A DNA stretch of 64,000 nt from Sipunculus nudus (GCA_026874595.1 CM049306.1:83542142-83606141), one strand, 5' to 3'; counted from the stretch's first letter, positions 24,425 through 39,019 are shown. Notes: a model not told the origin generated them from the letters alone. Translations and numbers: made by a program.

Positions 24425-24612
24425 GAAATCTGTGACACTAATGATAAAATCTTTGTCACTGTATATGAGGTAATTTTTATGATTCAGCATAATTTATTTG
24501 TTGGTTACTTTAATACCATATCTACCGATTCAAAACACTAAAGATGAAATGATATAACCTTTGTCAATGAATATGAGGTACTGTAATTTTAATGATTCAG
24601 CATAATTTATAT
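24425..24612 (+). repeat. 108-bp tandem repeat, two copies
   Basis: The blocks ctttgtcactgtatatgagg and tatgattcagcataattta (24451-24496) recur as ctttgtcaatgaatatgagg and aatgattcagcataattta (24559-24609), giving a period of 108 bp. Confidence 0.75.
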
Positions 24613-25368
24613 TATTATCAAGTAATAAAATACTGAAAATAAGATTTTAGATAACAAGAACCAAAATGTCAACTTTAGGATAAATCTATCAGTAATTATC
24701 CTTACTTAGTTTATTGATGAAACTATAATTATTATTTTATTATTACAAATATGTTATTACTTCATTCAGGCATTTCAGATGGCCAGTTCAATACAATATA
24801 GCAAACCAGGTATTTCACAGATTTACCATCATAACATTTATTATTGCAATTATGTATTATTATGTGTCTGGAATCTTTTTATGGTTGAATACACAAGTGT
24901 TTATGTAAGAGTTAATTAGTGAGAGTGTAAAGGTAGTCTCTCAATTAATGAATTAATGTCTCATTGTCTTTGACACTTAGCACATCGAGATTAGCAAACT
25001 GGCATGAAGAATAATCATTAGGGTATAATTCACCTGAGAGTGAGAAATATTCATTTATTTGTATTGTCTTTACCCTCTATATATACAAGTCACCTAGGAC
25101 AGGGACTGGCAGTTAAAGTTAGTTTGGAGTTTAAAAGTTGCCATAAACTACATTTAGATATAGAAAAAAATTTTACATAGCTAGGATCACTGCCAGCAAG
25201 TGAAGTCATCATCATTTAGTTAGTTGTTAGAAGAATAACAGAAACTTTGTACATTAAGAAAAAGGAATAAACCTTTGTTACAACATCAACAAGTCTGCTG
25301 CTCCTGGAACTCCCAAACAACAACAACATATCACCAAACAAAACATAAATATTCCAAACGGTGATAAT

Positions 25369-25450
25369 ATGTTGAATACTTTAATAACATATCTACAGAT
25401 TAAAAACACTAGTGAAGTGATAACGAAATCTTTGTCACTGTATATGAAGA
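25369..25450 (+). repeat. Dispersed third copy of the 108-bp repeat
   Basis: The stretch actttaataacatatctac, agattaaaaacacta and aatctttgtcactgtatatg matches 24507-24575 in the same order and orientation, about 0.9 kb downstream. An ATG frame at 25369-25659 runs through it, but its sequence is explained by the repeat. Confidence 0.7.
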
Positions 25451-28400
25451 ATATAAGAGATCTATATGTTGATTTATTATATAACATATTTACATATTCA
25501 AAAGCTAGAAAGGACCTTTTAAAAAAAGTGGCTTTTTACAAGATACAATTTGCTTTAAAAAATAAACACAAAAATTGCAAGATACAATATCTTCAGAGGT
25601 TTGATGCTTTAAATTCCTATTTATTCTGCAGAGACCTTGATTTTCCACCACTGGAGTGACAAGCCAAGTCTCTATACATGTAACTCCCAAGTGTGATTAC
25701 ACAATGGATGCCATCTGGCAAGATCCCCCTGATCATCATCAGACATAACAGCTTCTGGTGCTGCTGCCCAAGTGTGTCAGGAACTGGCTGAGCAAACTGT
25801 AAACTGTCTGCACACTGGTCCCAGGTGATGTGCATGCTGCAAAGAACGCTCTGTCATCCAATATTAAAGTTGCCCTAACTTCACTGGTATACTGTGTGTA
25901 TCAGCTAACTCTTTTGTATCTTGATGTTTTCTTATGTATCACATTGCCCATAATGTAACTCAGGCATTAATAATCTTATCTGTATCACCAACACATTGTG
26001 TCAATATATTATAGAATTTCTTTTCATCATGTTGGTCTTTTGTCTTCATGTGAGCTGTTCCTGGTCAATAAAATTGTAATTCATATATTTTTGTAACATT
26101 TAAGTTCGAGAAGAAAGAGAAAAAATGCATTATTTTAACTTAAAAAATGAGATTTTTGACTGTGAATATTATCATTTGAATTTTGTAAATATTTACCATT
26201 TATTAAAAGCTATCATTTTTCTCATGAATACATTTTTTTTCAGATTTTTTTCAATATATCAGCTTATTTATTTGTGTGAACAGAGGGCTGCAAATTGTCT
26301 GAGGCAAGCAAATACAAATTACCTCTGATTTCACAAAGGAAGATTTTATAGTTAAAAAAGATTATTCTCAACAGGGCAGCTATACTGTGATTTGAATCAA
26401 TCCTGTTGTTATCATTATCAAGGAAGTTTCCGGTGGAACACAATAAGCTGACAGAAGAAATACCTTTGTGGCAAAGAAAAGACATTTGATGGGCAAAGTC
26501 AGTGCTACATACTGCATTCTACCGTTGGTTTTATTGGGAAAGCATTGGATTGATTGGAAGTTTGTTCTCTGATTATTAAGTTGGTTATTAGGAAACACAT
26601 CTTTATTACTATAATTTGAAAATTTATGTGTTATTTCAAAAACAAATTTAATGCAGATGAGATTCACTGGCCTCAGTCAATATTTAGATGTGCATGTATG
26701 GCCATTTAACATCTCACATTTGATTATGAGCAAAACCCCATTTAAAATACATTTATTTAGAGTAAGAAGTGTATTTTAAATTAAAAAAATATTCAATGAG
26801 CACAAAACTACCAAACTGCTTTAAGAGCCTTGTTTTTGTTTTAATTTAGAATGTCTCTCTTGCTGGCAATTTTCAAAATCTTATTTGAGAAACTAATTAA
26901 ATAACTGTCAATAACTGTTAATGTTTTGTAATAAAAAATGGTTTGTTGTAATAAGTTTAAAATATTTCATATAAATACAATTCACTGATTAGGACTTATT
27001 ATCTGAGCCTAATTAGCTATGATTTATTGTCCAAGGCTGTCACCAGGAGTCTCTAGTGTACATCACCAATTCACAGGTGAGACTGATATTTGCAGTTTTT
27101 TTTAAAATCTCACAATACTCTATCTTGCAGAGTGACATGTAACTTAAGAGCAAATAATTACCAACATTAAAATAAGTAAAATAATAATATATCGCTGAAA
27201 AAAATTGAACATGACAAAAAATTGGACTTACACTAAAGTTACAGTCTGAATTTAAAAGTTATGACTAGGACCAAAAGATTTATACCTGAGATGGTGTGAT
27301 AAATTGACTGCATCTCCAGTGCTTTAAATATTACACAAGGCCCATTCAATGCTCCATTGATCTTTATAAGACTCATGTCTGGTGTTTACAAAATATTGCC
27401 CTGGAACAGGTGGATATGGTGTTGTAAAGCAAGAGTACCATACATCACATACTCCAGCCTATGAATTGATTCTCAAAATATCTGCTTTTCTCTGCTTAGA
27501 CATGTCACACCAGCAAAAAGAGTCTATAATGTCTGGCAGCTCATTACTTCCCTCTCATACAAAACCCCAATTACAAAAACCTGATAACAATGAAGAAAAT
27601 GTGTTATTACTCTCATCCTGTTCCATACACTGATGTTTCATAAAATCACACAAAATCTAGGAAATAAATTGCTGAAAGCACATCTGTCACCAAGCAGCAA
27701 GAACAATGTAAGAGAAAAGAAACGTTATGAAGGGGGTTCCAAGAATAACTCGTTTCTTCATACATTGCTCGTGCTTGTGATTAGCAATTTAGCCTTTCAT
27801 CATGGTATTTAAAGAATCATAGCAATGTCCAACTTCTGCAGTGTTGGCTGATTTTGTATATTGATTGGGACATTTTCTTGTAGTTATTTACCAGTGTTAG
27901 CTTAATCCCCTTCTTGCAATTTCTAATCAGCTGTTCCAAGAGGCAAAACTTTGTGTTAATCTTAAATTTATAGTAGATTCATTAGCATACTAAATAATGA
28001 GATAACTTTATTTTGCATTAATGATGGTATCGCTGGATCTCATGGAGACAGAATCAAACAATTTAATGGGACTTCATCATCCAATCGAGATGTATATGGA
28101 CAGCTTGGTTGAGATTTGATTTCCTGGATATGCAAATTGCAGTTACGGCAAGTCACTGACAAATTTACAACTACAGCAGTAATTTATACATGCAGTCCTT
28201 TATAAAAAATAATAACATATGTTTTGATGAATATTCTAATGAAAAAAAAATGAAAGAATAATTTAATGAATTTATGATCACACATATGGTTATTAATAAA
28301 AATTTAATTATTCTAAAACTTCATTCAGCATCTTGATTTTCTGCAATGAAAGTGAAATAAACACTGAATGATACTTGTGTCAAAAAGTGAGCCTGACTAT

Positions 28401-29258
28401 AAGTTGCTGACCAAGGTACCAGTCTCATCTTGATTTGTCTCCTTTAAAGGCTCTCAAAGGAAAGACTGAAATCTGAGGCTTATTAAAACCTCCAGTTAGG
28501 CTTCACTATACAGAGCCAGATTTCTGTTGGCAGCAAATAACAGGCATAAAATCATGTCAGATTATTCCAATAATTCAATATTCTTTGACACCAGATTAAT
28601 CATCTGTGCTTATATATGTGGCTGTTTCAGTCAGCAGTATATTCTTGTTAGGCTGTGATTCATAATCTATTGGACTAGCCAGGATTCATTATAGTCAGCT
28701 GGTGTTATGTACTGTTAACTTTACTTATTCTTATTACATTTCCTTAATATTTGTTTAGCACTCATGGAAACCTGATTGATACTTTTCGAATAATACACAA
28801 AGATTATTCTGGTTTAACATTTATTAATTATCTAGATTTCATAATAAGAGCAAAAGTTTTGTCATTTTTACTTCCCACAATGTGAAAAGATATCAGAATG
28901 AAAACAAACAAGTAAGGTGTCACTGACGAAAGCACCAGTTGTGTATATATGGGTAATTTTTTAAATGACACTGAATATTAACAAATATTTTGCAGACTTT
29001 ATCATGTCCAAATATATTTTACAGAGTCAAATGTTAGAATACGAAAGGCTCATTGCAGAACAGTTGTTCAACTCAATACATTAATCTTGCCAAATGTTTC
29101 AAGGATGGATTTTCAGGAAAGCTATCATGCATTTGCGTGATATTTTATATCATACTTGTAACTGAAGATCCAGACAGGTATTTTTTTCTCCCTTAAACAT
29201 CAATAATCTCTTATGCCACACAATTTAGCAAGCAGGCAATATCAACCATGAACTGCAA
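25451..29258. other. Non-coding stretch, nothing firm
   Basis: AT-rich, without arrays or element ends. A motif-rich patch at about 28016-28170 is listed in the findings. Confidence 0.5.
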
Positions 29259-29311
<53 letters not shown>

Positions 29312-29318
29312 ATATTTA
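29259..29318 (+). repeat. Compound (TC)n-(TA)n microsatellite
   Basis: Ten TC units followed by TA units with TTTA interruptions. A 91-codon frame at 29248-29523 begins in this repeat and is an artefact of it. Confidence 0.95.
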
Positions 29319-32300
29319 TCCTGATGCAGTTTTAAAGGTAGCACATTCCCAAAACTTGCTAGGAACTCTTACAGTAGTGGAAATACAAGTTAATATTATG
29401 GTAATATATAAAGGTTATTTTCCAAATGGATTGCAACCACAGGAAGGAAACAGGAAAATACTACTGTCTTGGAATTTAAAGGGAAGCTCCATGCCCCCTT
29501 CCTACCACTTACAGCCCAACTGAGTTGAATGTCCTTTTTGTAAAGCAATAAATTCATATTACTGGGATATATATATATATTATAAGATAATGTCTGATAT
29601 CTGCATTTGGATATTTAATCACTTGAATGATGCCACTATATTGTTAATTTCATTTCCTAACTGTAAAAACCTTCTCCATTGAAAATTCAATAAATCCAAC
29701 AACTCACCAATTCTCAGCTTGCCTCCATGCATGTTTTTTTAGTACATGGAGCCTGACCTACATGTCTCAGTTGCTGTGACCTCAATTTCTTCTCAAAATC
29801 ATTAAGCCAGAAAAAAATTACAGGTTCATCAGGAGATAATACTTTGTATGTACACAGGATAATGTAAACATTATTCGTTTCATGCTCCAGTAGTCGGACA
29901 AAATATCACTGCAAAAAAATACATGTGTACTGACTGTCATTTCAGTTATACCACTGTATTCTTATTATTACTACATAAATAATGGGAAAGTTAAAAAGTC
30001 TTTTGTCTTTGGTACAAACAAGAAATAAAAAACGAAAGTTGGTGCCTCAGCCCTTAAAGCTAACTATTCATCTAACTTTACTGTAGAACTTTTGTGATGT
30101 CTGGCTTACTCTATCAACCATCATTGACATCATGACAATTTCTATAGTGCCTCTGTGACAAATGTATAACTTTGTTTATATACAAGCTGCTAGTAAATGC
30201 TGTACTCATGCCCATGTTGACAAACAGAAAAACCATGTAACTTTAGGTAGTTGGTTGCATATGTGTGGAAGTTCAAAGATCACTCACTGCAGGAAAAAAC
30301 ATTTGGACAACTCTGATTCATGTGACTTGGCACTAGATGTCATTGTTGAATGCATGTGTGTGGTTTATTTTTGTGGCACCACATGTTGTCAACATGTGGA
30401 TATAAATAAAACAAACAACCTGTGTACTATGGGAACTGCATTTTTCTGATCTATTTCCATGAATGGATTAAGTAGTCAGGGGGCCAAGGCAAGCAATTTT
30501 GAAAAAAAATTGCCCGGACTGATATAAAATTTTCATTTTATTTTTCCTAGAGGTAGACATCTTGGGAATCAGAAAACCAAAGTTGGCAATCAGGACACTC
30601 TTGCACAACATTGCAAGGAGCAATTTTTGTACGAGCTGTATACATTTTTGTGTGATTAACCCAATTTGGCTCTCTCAGCCGCCCAATGGACTAAAACAGC
30701 AAATTATATATTAAAATGTAGGTATTTATATAAACAAACATAATAAGCCACGCAAAAATGATTTTAAACAAGCCTTCATTCATATATGTGAAAAAAATAT
30801 GGCTTACAAGAACCAAAATACAACCTAATTTCTTTCAAGCAATCTCACATAAATGAACACAGTTTCTGTATGCTTTTACACAAAAACATTTTTAAAGCAT
30901 TAAAATTTTGTATGATTGTTCCTTTTTCTTTTAGTAACATGCAATAGTTGCCAAGATGTAAGACAGATATGTAGCAATGCCTTTTGTACCCCTACCCCCT
31001 TATTCATGAAAATGATCGCTAAAACAGAAAACAGCAGACGTGAAACTTTTCTTATAAATATACTCATACGAAACCTCTTACATTTGTAAGCATAAAAATA
31101 ACTAATAAAAAATTAAAAATAACTCCATCAAGGTCAGTTTCCCCTCCTAGGTTGATTTAAATACAACTATATCTGGATGGAGATGTGCTAAAACCATCCG
31201 ATGAATGAGAAAAACTAGAACATGGTTCATGTTTGAACTGTTTATAGTGTCTCTTACATAACTTCACCTGAACTAATAAAGTAAGAGCTGTTTTAAGAGT
31301 ATTCTTTATGCACCCCTTCCCCTTATTTAGAAGGTAGCCAACAAAACAGGAAATCAGTAAATCAGTATTGACACCATACAAAATTGAAGCCCTACATATA
31401 TCTTCAAGCAAAAATAAAGCAAAAAAAAAAAATAAAATAAAAAATAAAATGTTGCAGTATGTACCATTTCACATCAAAAAGAGTTCAGGTAGCAAATTAA
31501 ATGTATTCAGCCATAATAATGTTCATCTACATTGGCTCTTGTCAATGAAACATATGCTGTTCAGAAAGGACACCTATCATGTTTCATCATCAGAAGATTA
31601 GTCACAAGACACAATTCTTCCACACACATGCCCTTTTTCCCCAATAGTGCTGTAGGGGACCTTTGAGAAGGGCCATATTTAAGGAGATAGTGGCACCAAA
31701 ATATATACAAAGGATAATTGGTATGAAAATGTTTGTATGGGTCTCTAGTTTAAGAATCTGCCTGAAGCCAGTGTCAAAAGTGAGGGTGTGTTTTTGTAAA
31801 TGGCATCTGTAGATTGACATGTTCGGGCAAGGGAAGAGACATCCACACTATCACAGATCAGGGGGATGGGGGTCACTTAAATGTCCCTTACTTACTTAAT
31901 ATTCAACATAGTTACTTCAAATTACCCTCTATGTATAAATAGAGATATATAAATTCGAAAAACTCAAAATAAATTAGAATAACTAAAATAACTCGAATAG
32001 AATGAAGAGACTGACTGATTATTAATGTACATTTATTTGGTTGGGTAATTGTGTGGATTGAAGCTAATTGGTTATAATGAAAACTGTTTTTGCTGTGTTT
32101 TAAGACTCATCTTATTTTTAATTCCGGACCAATTCAGAAAAAACATATAAGTAATCTTTAGATATCTTTTAACTTTAAGACAACATACAATTCCCATGAT
32201 TAGTTTGAAATAATATTTTACTGCAGCCAGGTGTATGTAAATTCAATTAAAAGTTGTAAAGTAAATGTGGGTTTATCTCTCTATCATGATACAGTATGTG

Positions 32301-34386
32301 GGGACACATTATTTATCTCCTAATATATATGGCATAAGTTAGATATATGTGCACATCACCTCTAGTTCAGTAAAAAAAATAGTTTTAGAAAATGTAACAG
32401 ATGTTTAAATCCTTTAACTAGCGGGCACTCATTTGAACGCACACCTCTTCCAATGCAAAACAACCCACTGGATCCATAATGCATTTTTTGCACCAATATT
32501 TAATGATTTTTAAAAAAATATTTCATGCCCGGCACTCCACAAAGTTTTGTGAAAATCAGTTCAGTCTGTTTTATGCATGGTCTTGATGATGAAGCTACTA
32601 AGTATAGGAACAGAAGCCCAGAGTTAACCTGGTGTGAGTTTTCAGTGATATACATCCCAGATGATCTTGCTCGAAAATAATCGGCTTTAAGGGTTAACTG
32701 ATTTTTTACATTTGATAAATATCAAATGTGTGATCTGTAGAGTGTGTACAGATAAGCAAACAGACAAAATAAGATACAAATGTACATACAAAATTCAGGA
32801 AACTGCACCATAGGCTGGCTGATTCCAATATTATAGCAAGCAATACTCATAAAAAGCTGAAAACATAACCTCCTTGGTCGCACAAGCAAGTTACATGCAT
32901 GAATACAAAAGTATGGTACCATTTATGAGTGTATAAATGATACTGATAAAAATTATTGGCAGGGCACAAATCATATCTACCAGACCAAGAATATTCTGGT
33001 CAAACATTCAATCAGATGTTAATGGATTCTTCTTGAAAGAACACAGGCCATAGGAATTTATATTCTATGGGTACAAGGTATAGAAACATGATATGAAACA
33101 TGTTGGAAGTAACGCCTTTCTTTGTGCCTAGGGTTGTTTAATAAATACTTTGCATTGCTTTCTAAATAAGGAATAATGGACCGCATTTAAACAAGTATTC
33201 CCGTCATGAAATGTTATAAAGAATTTTACAACCCTGCTTTCAGAATAATAATTTGCATCATCATATTAGTACATAATAATTAAGAACTGATGATCAAATA
33301 AAATAAACCTTGATCTTGGATAGATTCATCTTTGGCAGTAGGTCTGTGGCTTTACCTGGATTTTTGTTTCATTTTTTATCACAGTTTGGAAACAAACACT
33401 CATTAAAAAACAACAAATAAAAATTTTGCCAGGCAAAAAGCTGGTTTGGATTGAGTGATAAATGTAATATTTCATCAACACCTTTATCCACATCTTTTAC
33501 ACCGTGCAAAAATAAATGTCAGTCCAATCAATCTTTAACAATGTCCTGAACTTGTAAGAGCATCTTTGTAATTTTTCTAAATATCTTTTAAGTTTCCTTT
33601 AACAGAATTCTTCTGTTCTGCACGTCATCGTCATTTTAGTCCCTCTCTCAGAGGGGTTTGGATTTATACCATCAGTTTATGCTAATCAGTTGAGCGACAT
33701 GATCCTTTGAGCTTGTGTTTTGTAAATATGTACTACTTTTTAAGTTATTGTCAAGTGAGTTTGGCAAATATTTCTTCACAGTTTACTTTCAGCTTTTCAA
33801 TATTTTGCAATACATCATAAAAATGAAGTTTGAATAAAATCAAGACCCTCTCTTTACAATATTATTTACCAAGAGTTGTAAAATTTTGCATTGGGTGGTC
33901 CACTTTGGGTTATAGGCCTATTCATTTGTAACATTTCTTATTAAATAAATTCCTAATATTGGTAGCACAAATTCACCTTGAATTGACTAAACATATTGAT
34001 CTTAGATCTAGTTTATCCTTTGAAAGGAAATGATGACAACCATTCATCAGAAATATAATGCAAGTTAAATAGTAATTTTTAAAAATATAAATATATCAAC
34101 CATTCTACAGTTATTCCTGGTAATTTTATATTTTGCATCAGACCACAAAAATGATTTAGAAAATTTCAGTCTGACCCGTTTCAGTATAATTGGACCATCT
34201 TGAATTAAAATTCACACAAAAACCATTTTCCAAACAGAAGTTACATGGATTAACTTTAAACATCCTAGTTCAGTTTGAGAAAAAAGATAATCATTTCTTG
34301 AAATCGCGATATACTGCATGCTGAAGCTTGTACGTGGTCCTTTATACTTCAATTTGTTCTTGCATTTTCTTTTTCTGCATGCAGTA
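29319..34386. other. Non-coding stretch, nothing firm
   Basis: About 5 kb. An A-rich run lies at 31410-31450. Frames at 30162-30449 and 31157-31411 resemble no known family. The segment 32410-32700, bounded by cctttaactagcggg and ctttaagggttaac, has loosely inverse ends but too few matching bases to call an element. Confidence 0.5.
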
Positions 34387-34391
34387 ATATA

Positions 34392-34435
<44 letters not shown>
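34387..34435. repeat. (TA)n microsatellite
   Basis: About 24 TA units with one phase break (atta) near 34399. Confidence 0.95.
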
Positions 34436-34438
<3 letters not shown>

Positions 34439-34836
34439 GAGAGCAAAAAAAGTTTGTGTTGAATTAGAAATATAAAATAATTGTATAGTGAAGTTTTTGT
34501 ATCACAAATGCAAGAACATCCTTTTAAGCATTTTGATGTCCTACATTTACAGGACACAGTTTTGTTAATGTCTGGCTATGCTGATTTGGACATCATTACT
34601 GGTACAAGTATTCCTCTATCTATGGTCCGGCCAAACTCTGATGGTGTAGGCAGATCTGGATAAATTCGTTGTACCCTTTTGTAAAGTGCTATATATATAA
34701 AGTTTTTAAAAAGCCCTGAGTACATGAAATCTGAACGGATCCTCTTTGGGAGGTAGTGCTCTATATAATAGAGGTCTGGCTTTGTCAAAGCATACATGTG
34801 TTGCCTGAGACTATCGAGAGAATCAAAACCACTTTG

Positions 34837-34866
34837 TCTGTATCTGTGCTTTCTGTATCTGTGCTT
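34837..34866 (+). repeat. 15-bp tandem duplication
   Basis: tctgtatctgtgctt occurs twice without a mismatch. Confidence 0.9.
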
Positions 34867-35756
34867 CTCTAAAGATTATCTTGAATATAACTAGCAAAGG
34901 GTCTGACGTGCTCAAAACTACAATCGGATAAACAATTTTTCTTATTTGAAGCAAAATTGAAGACAACATGAAGATTTCAGTAAGAATAGACATGCATTTA
35001 ATAAAAAAAATCCCACAGCCATTGCATAATAATCTAAAATTAATCCTAAACTGAAACAAATGTACATAGAAAAATTTTCTAGAATTTTGGAAACTTTGAG
35101 GGGTTTTTAGGGGTAAGTTATAAGGCTCACTATCGCTAACATATAAGCATTGTCGCAAAAATTCTTACAGCTGTCAAAGCCCTATTTCTTAGCTTATCAA
35201 TGGTACCATATTTGTGAAAATATTTACAAGCAAGTAGCAGCTGTGAATTAAAAGTAGATCAGAAGTGGGTAGCAGAAGAGTCATAAAATTACTCAACCTT
35301 CTGAAACAAAAGCAATACTAAGAGTACTTTTGCAAGAGTATTGAGACTGCCAACATTACTTTCCAATCTCTAGGGTGGATCTTCTAAACATGTGAGGGGT
35401 GTAAAATTTTATATCTGAGGCTGTAAGGTACACCCCTATTTTTGCTTAGTACACTAGAGTTTGGCCCCCTGACTAAAGGGATTACCTTTAATAACAGATG
35501 TCAGATATCAGAATAGGCCCCTTTAAGCTTGAGAACCAGTCTTCCAGGAGACCAAACACCATATTGGATTTTATAGGTTTGTAAATCTATATCCAAGCAG
35601 CTCAAGGGACGGGTTACTTGGCTGACATGTTAAGCCAAGCACATCATGTACAATAATACATGTCATGGACAAACACCACACAAAAAACAAAGGGCCCAGG
35701 AGAATACAAGCTCAACCTTTCACAGATCAATATAGTTTTCAAGCTTGGATGAAGGG
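34867..35756. other. Non-coding stretch, nothing recognised
   Basis: No repeat or coding structure supported. Confidence 0.5.
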
Positions 35757-35910
35757 AACTGTACCATATATACCTATATTAAATGGGGTATAGTATTAAA
35801 TAATTTAAAATTAATATAATAATAATCTTTTATAATCAACTGTACCATATATACCTATATTTAACGGGGTATAGTATTAAATAATTTAAAATTAATATAA
35901 TAATAATCTA
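35757..35910 (+). repeat. 81-bp tandem duplication
   Basis: aactgtaccatatatacc starts at 35757 and again at 35838. The copies differ by only two or three substitutions (aaatgggg versus taacgggg), apart from a diverged end, so the duplication is recent. Confidence 0.95.
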
Positions 35911-37315
35911 GCATAATAATTTAAATTTTTATTCTTTTTAAACCTTTAAAGGGTAGGCCCATTTGGGTAATACTGTTTACTGATTGATGATAAAGGTGAC
36001 CATGCAATAAAAATAATTTATTATAACTAATCCTTCTCAATTTCAGGTTTCATATGAACAGGCCATTGAATAATAATGAAATTTTAAGCTGCCATGTGTC
36101 TAGAATGGACTTTTCTGATTAAAACAAAATTTGAAAGCATTTACATAATACTTGTAATTTTGGTTCTAATTATAATATATTTTTTTTTCAATATTACTCT
36201 CTATATACTAATTAATATTTTCTTGTTACTATCAAGATCACTGTCCATCAATGAAGATCTCTCAATAAATATTATGCATGATTAAAAGATTAAATGTTAA
36301 ATAGTCAAGAAGAATACGGCTAAATGTGCAACTGTATTACACCTATCACAATATATATGTTGGTGATAGAGATATCATATTTTAATTTTATTTTCAACTA
36401 GACTCAAATCATCATATCACGACCTAATTAATCATGACATACTTAACACAATCCCCTAAAAATAAATTTGTATTGTGGCATACATGATACCCCTAACAAT
36501 ACCAATGGCATGCATAGATAAACAAACTAGAAATACTGATATAAATTTTCAGGCTATAAATTCATGAATCTTGAGTTTTTAAACTTGAGCAGTGAATTAA
36601 GACCCAGGTGGTTACATAATTTCTACCAATACCTGAGTCAGTGAGATATTACATTGGTAATGCATCCTGATAAAACATCATTTGGATTCCCATTTCAAGA
36701 TCTAATTGAGCAGTTATTTGATAGCTGGGTTGGTCAGGGTGCCAATGGGTTTAGCACAATGGCTGCCTGGCGCAGGACCTAACCTCCAACATGGCTTCAA
36801 TAAAGGAAGTGTCTGTAACAGATGCTGCAGCAGTCTCCAGCTACCTGGGATGCAGCAACAGGATGGCTGACTTGTTACAGCAATTACAGTTAATTTAAGT
36901 CACACATATCTATCCAACATCGCCATGGTCTGTACAGGATGCAGGATGGAAACCAGGCTTGCCAACGGATCTGGTTGATCTGAATGGTAATTTTCCAGAC
37001 AGGTGTGACTCATATTAGATTTACTGGCAGGGTATTAACCACACCTGGTTATACTTTTAGAAGGTGGACAATGAAATTTACAGTGTAATGTAAACTATAG
37101 GTCATGATAGAGAATGCTTAAGTACTCAGACTCTGGATATTAATTTACTAGTTACTGTTCACAGCTGTGACTATTATATAGGAATATATACCATAATAAT
37201 AGCATACAGGTTTAAACAATTAAGCTAAATATGATGAGAAATGATGGCGAGCAACTTCATTTACTAAAAAAAAACAATTTTGCTTCTGAAGTGTTTGAGT
37301 TTCAGAACACCTTTA
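35911..37315. other. Non-coding stretch with a GC-richer patch
   Basis: Mostly AT-rich. The patch at 36727-37010 has higher complexity and includes a 35-codon ATG frame (36791-36898) in good Kozak context. Not called as a gene. Confidence 0.5.
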
Positions 37316-37548
37316 GTAAACATTTGTGGAAAATATCCTTTTTAGCATGATTAATACAGATCCAAGCAAACATCAACTGCTCAAAAAAATCCATTCTACA
37401 TAAAATTTTTATGTTAAAAGCTTTTGTAAACATTTGTGGGAAAAATCCTTCTATCAACATAATTCAGACAGAAAAAAAATCACACATAAATGCTCCAAAA
37501 ATTATCCATCCTACATTAACTTTTTTATGTTAAAAAGATTAAGCATCA
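37316..37548 (+). repeat. Diverged 120-bp tandem duplication
   Basis: gtaaacatttgtgg starts at 37316 and 37436. Both copies continue through aaa..atcctt, cataa or catga, ctgctc/atgctcc, atccat and tttatgttaaaa. Identity is roughly 70-75%, so it is much older than the 81-bp and 273-bp duplications. Confidence 0.75.
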
Positions 37549-38919
37549 TTTGAAGCTTGGAAAAGGGTCCACAATATGTGCACGCTACCATTCAATCATT
37601 TAAATGTTTACTGTTCAATTAGGGAATACAGTAGGTTTTTTTCAAGATAAATTCATCATACATTAATTATTAAATAAAAAAAAACTGCTTCCATGTTTAT
37701 GATATCCATCCAGAATAGTTAACATATCTTGAAGCATTTTTAATCTGCAGAGTGCAGATATAATATAACCAACACATAAATTCAGTTAATATTAAAAGGC
37801 TATGCAATCTGTTTCACAGCTTAAATTTCTGATCATATCATTTATCACTTACTGGTACAAGGTTTTATACATTGTTTCAAAGAGAAGATATATATATATA
37901 TATGACATTTTATCACATTTATATAAATTAAGAATGGTGTTGTTTTGACGGGTGTAACTGAAATTAATTAATTAATCACATGAGTTAGTGTTAGCAATCA
38001 ACTGATATGCCATATTTTCATGTCACATCCTTCAATGTAAATTATTACAGTATCTGGAATTAATTTCCTGGTTATCTAATTAATTTAATCATTACAAACA
38101 GACTGCTTCTGTTACAAACACAACCAGGAATATCCAAATATAGAACTGCTATGGTAAAAACTTGCACTTTTTTTCAACAGAACTCCCTAAATGCACTCAC
38201 TGGTGCTAGTCTAGTTGTCAGCTTTTTACCTTAAGTGAATTTGGTATTGCATGTACACGCCATAACGCCATAAACCTGTCAACCCTTCCTTCTGGAATGG
38301 CCTCAATGTTCTGTGTCTAAGTCTGGGCAATAAACATGTCAATAAGCCAATAGCTTTCTACTGGCTGCTGAAAAAATAACCTTGTCTAAGCAATGGCATC
38401 TAAGGCAGGGCCATCATTACTCTGGGATTCTGAACTGACAAATCTGTATTTGGGACATGACATGATATATCTTTATAAGCCAAATTGTTCATCTTTTTAT
38501 TTAATGAAAGGCTAGTAGTTCCTAGAAAGTTTATGACAGAATTATACTGCATGGAATTCTACACTGCAGATAAAGTGCTTGGTTTAAATGTTTCCAGAAT
38601 GTGATTTCCACTGGTGTCCAGATAAGAATGCCTACTTAAAGCCGGCTTTTCACTTGCCCCATTTGTAGAATTTATGTGATTTCTGGCTTACTCATCCAAC
38701 ATATCAATGAACCGTAAGTAATTCCTGCTAGGAAAATTTCTTATAATGTCCCTGTGCCAGCAGTGTGAGCTTTTTTGCAACAAGCTGTTTAAAAACAATA
38801 TAAAGTATATTATGCCCATGTTGACAAATAGTATAAGCATATAATAGTATATACAGAACTTTTGTACAACGTATGTGATATGCTTCTTAATGGGCTTAAT
38901 TTACATGTGATATTGGTTA

Positions 38920-38921
<2 letters not shown>
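37549..38921. other. Non-coding stretch, nothing recognised
   Basis: Includes a short TA run at 37888-37903. No element ends or believable frames. Confidence 0.5.

Positions 38922-38973
<52 letters not shown>
38922..38973. repeat. (TA)n microsatellite
   Basis: About 26 TA units immediately upstream of the family A element copy. Confidence 0.97.
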
Positions 38974-38978
<5 letters not shown>

Positions 38979-39019
38979 GTGTTTATAGGTGGTAACAGTA
39001 ACAAGTATAAAATATTTGT

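Noticed and set aside
32410-32700. Small TIR element bounded by cctttaactagcggg and ctttaagggttaac
   Set aside because: Only scattered bases are inversely matched and no target duplication is visible.
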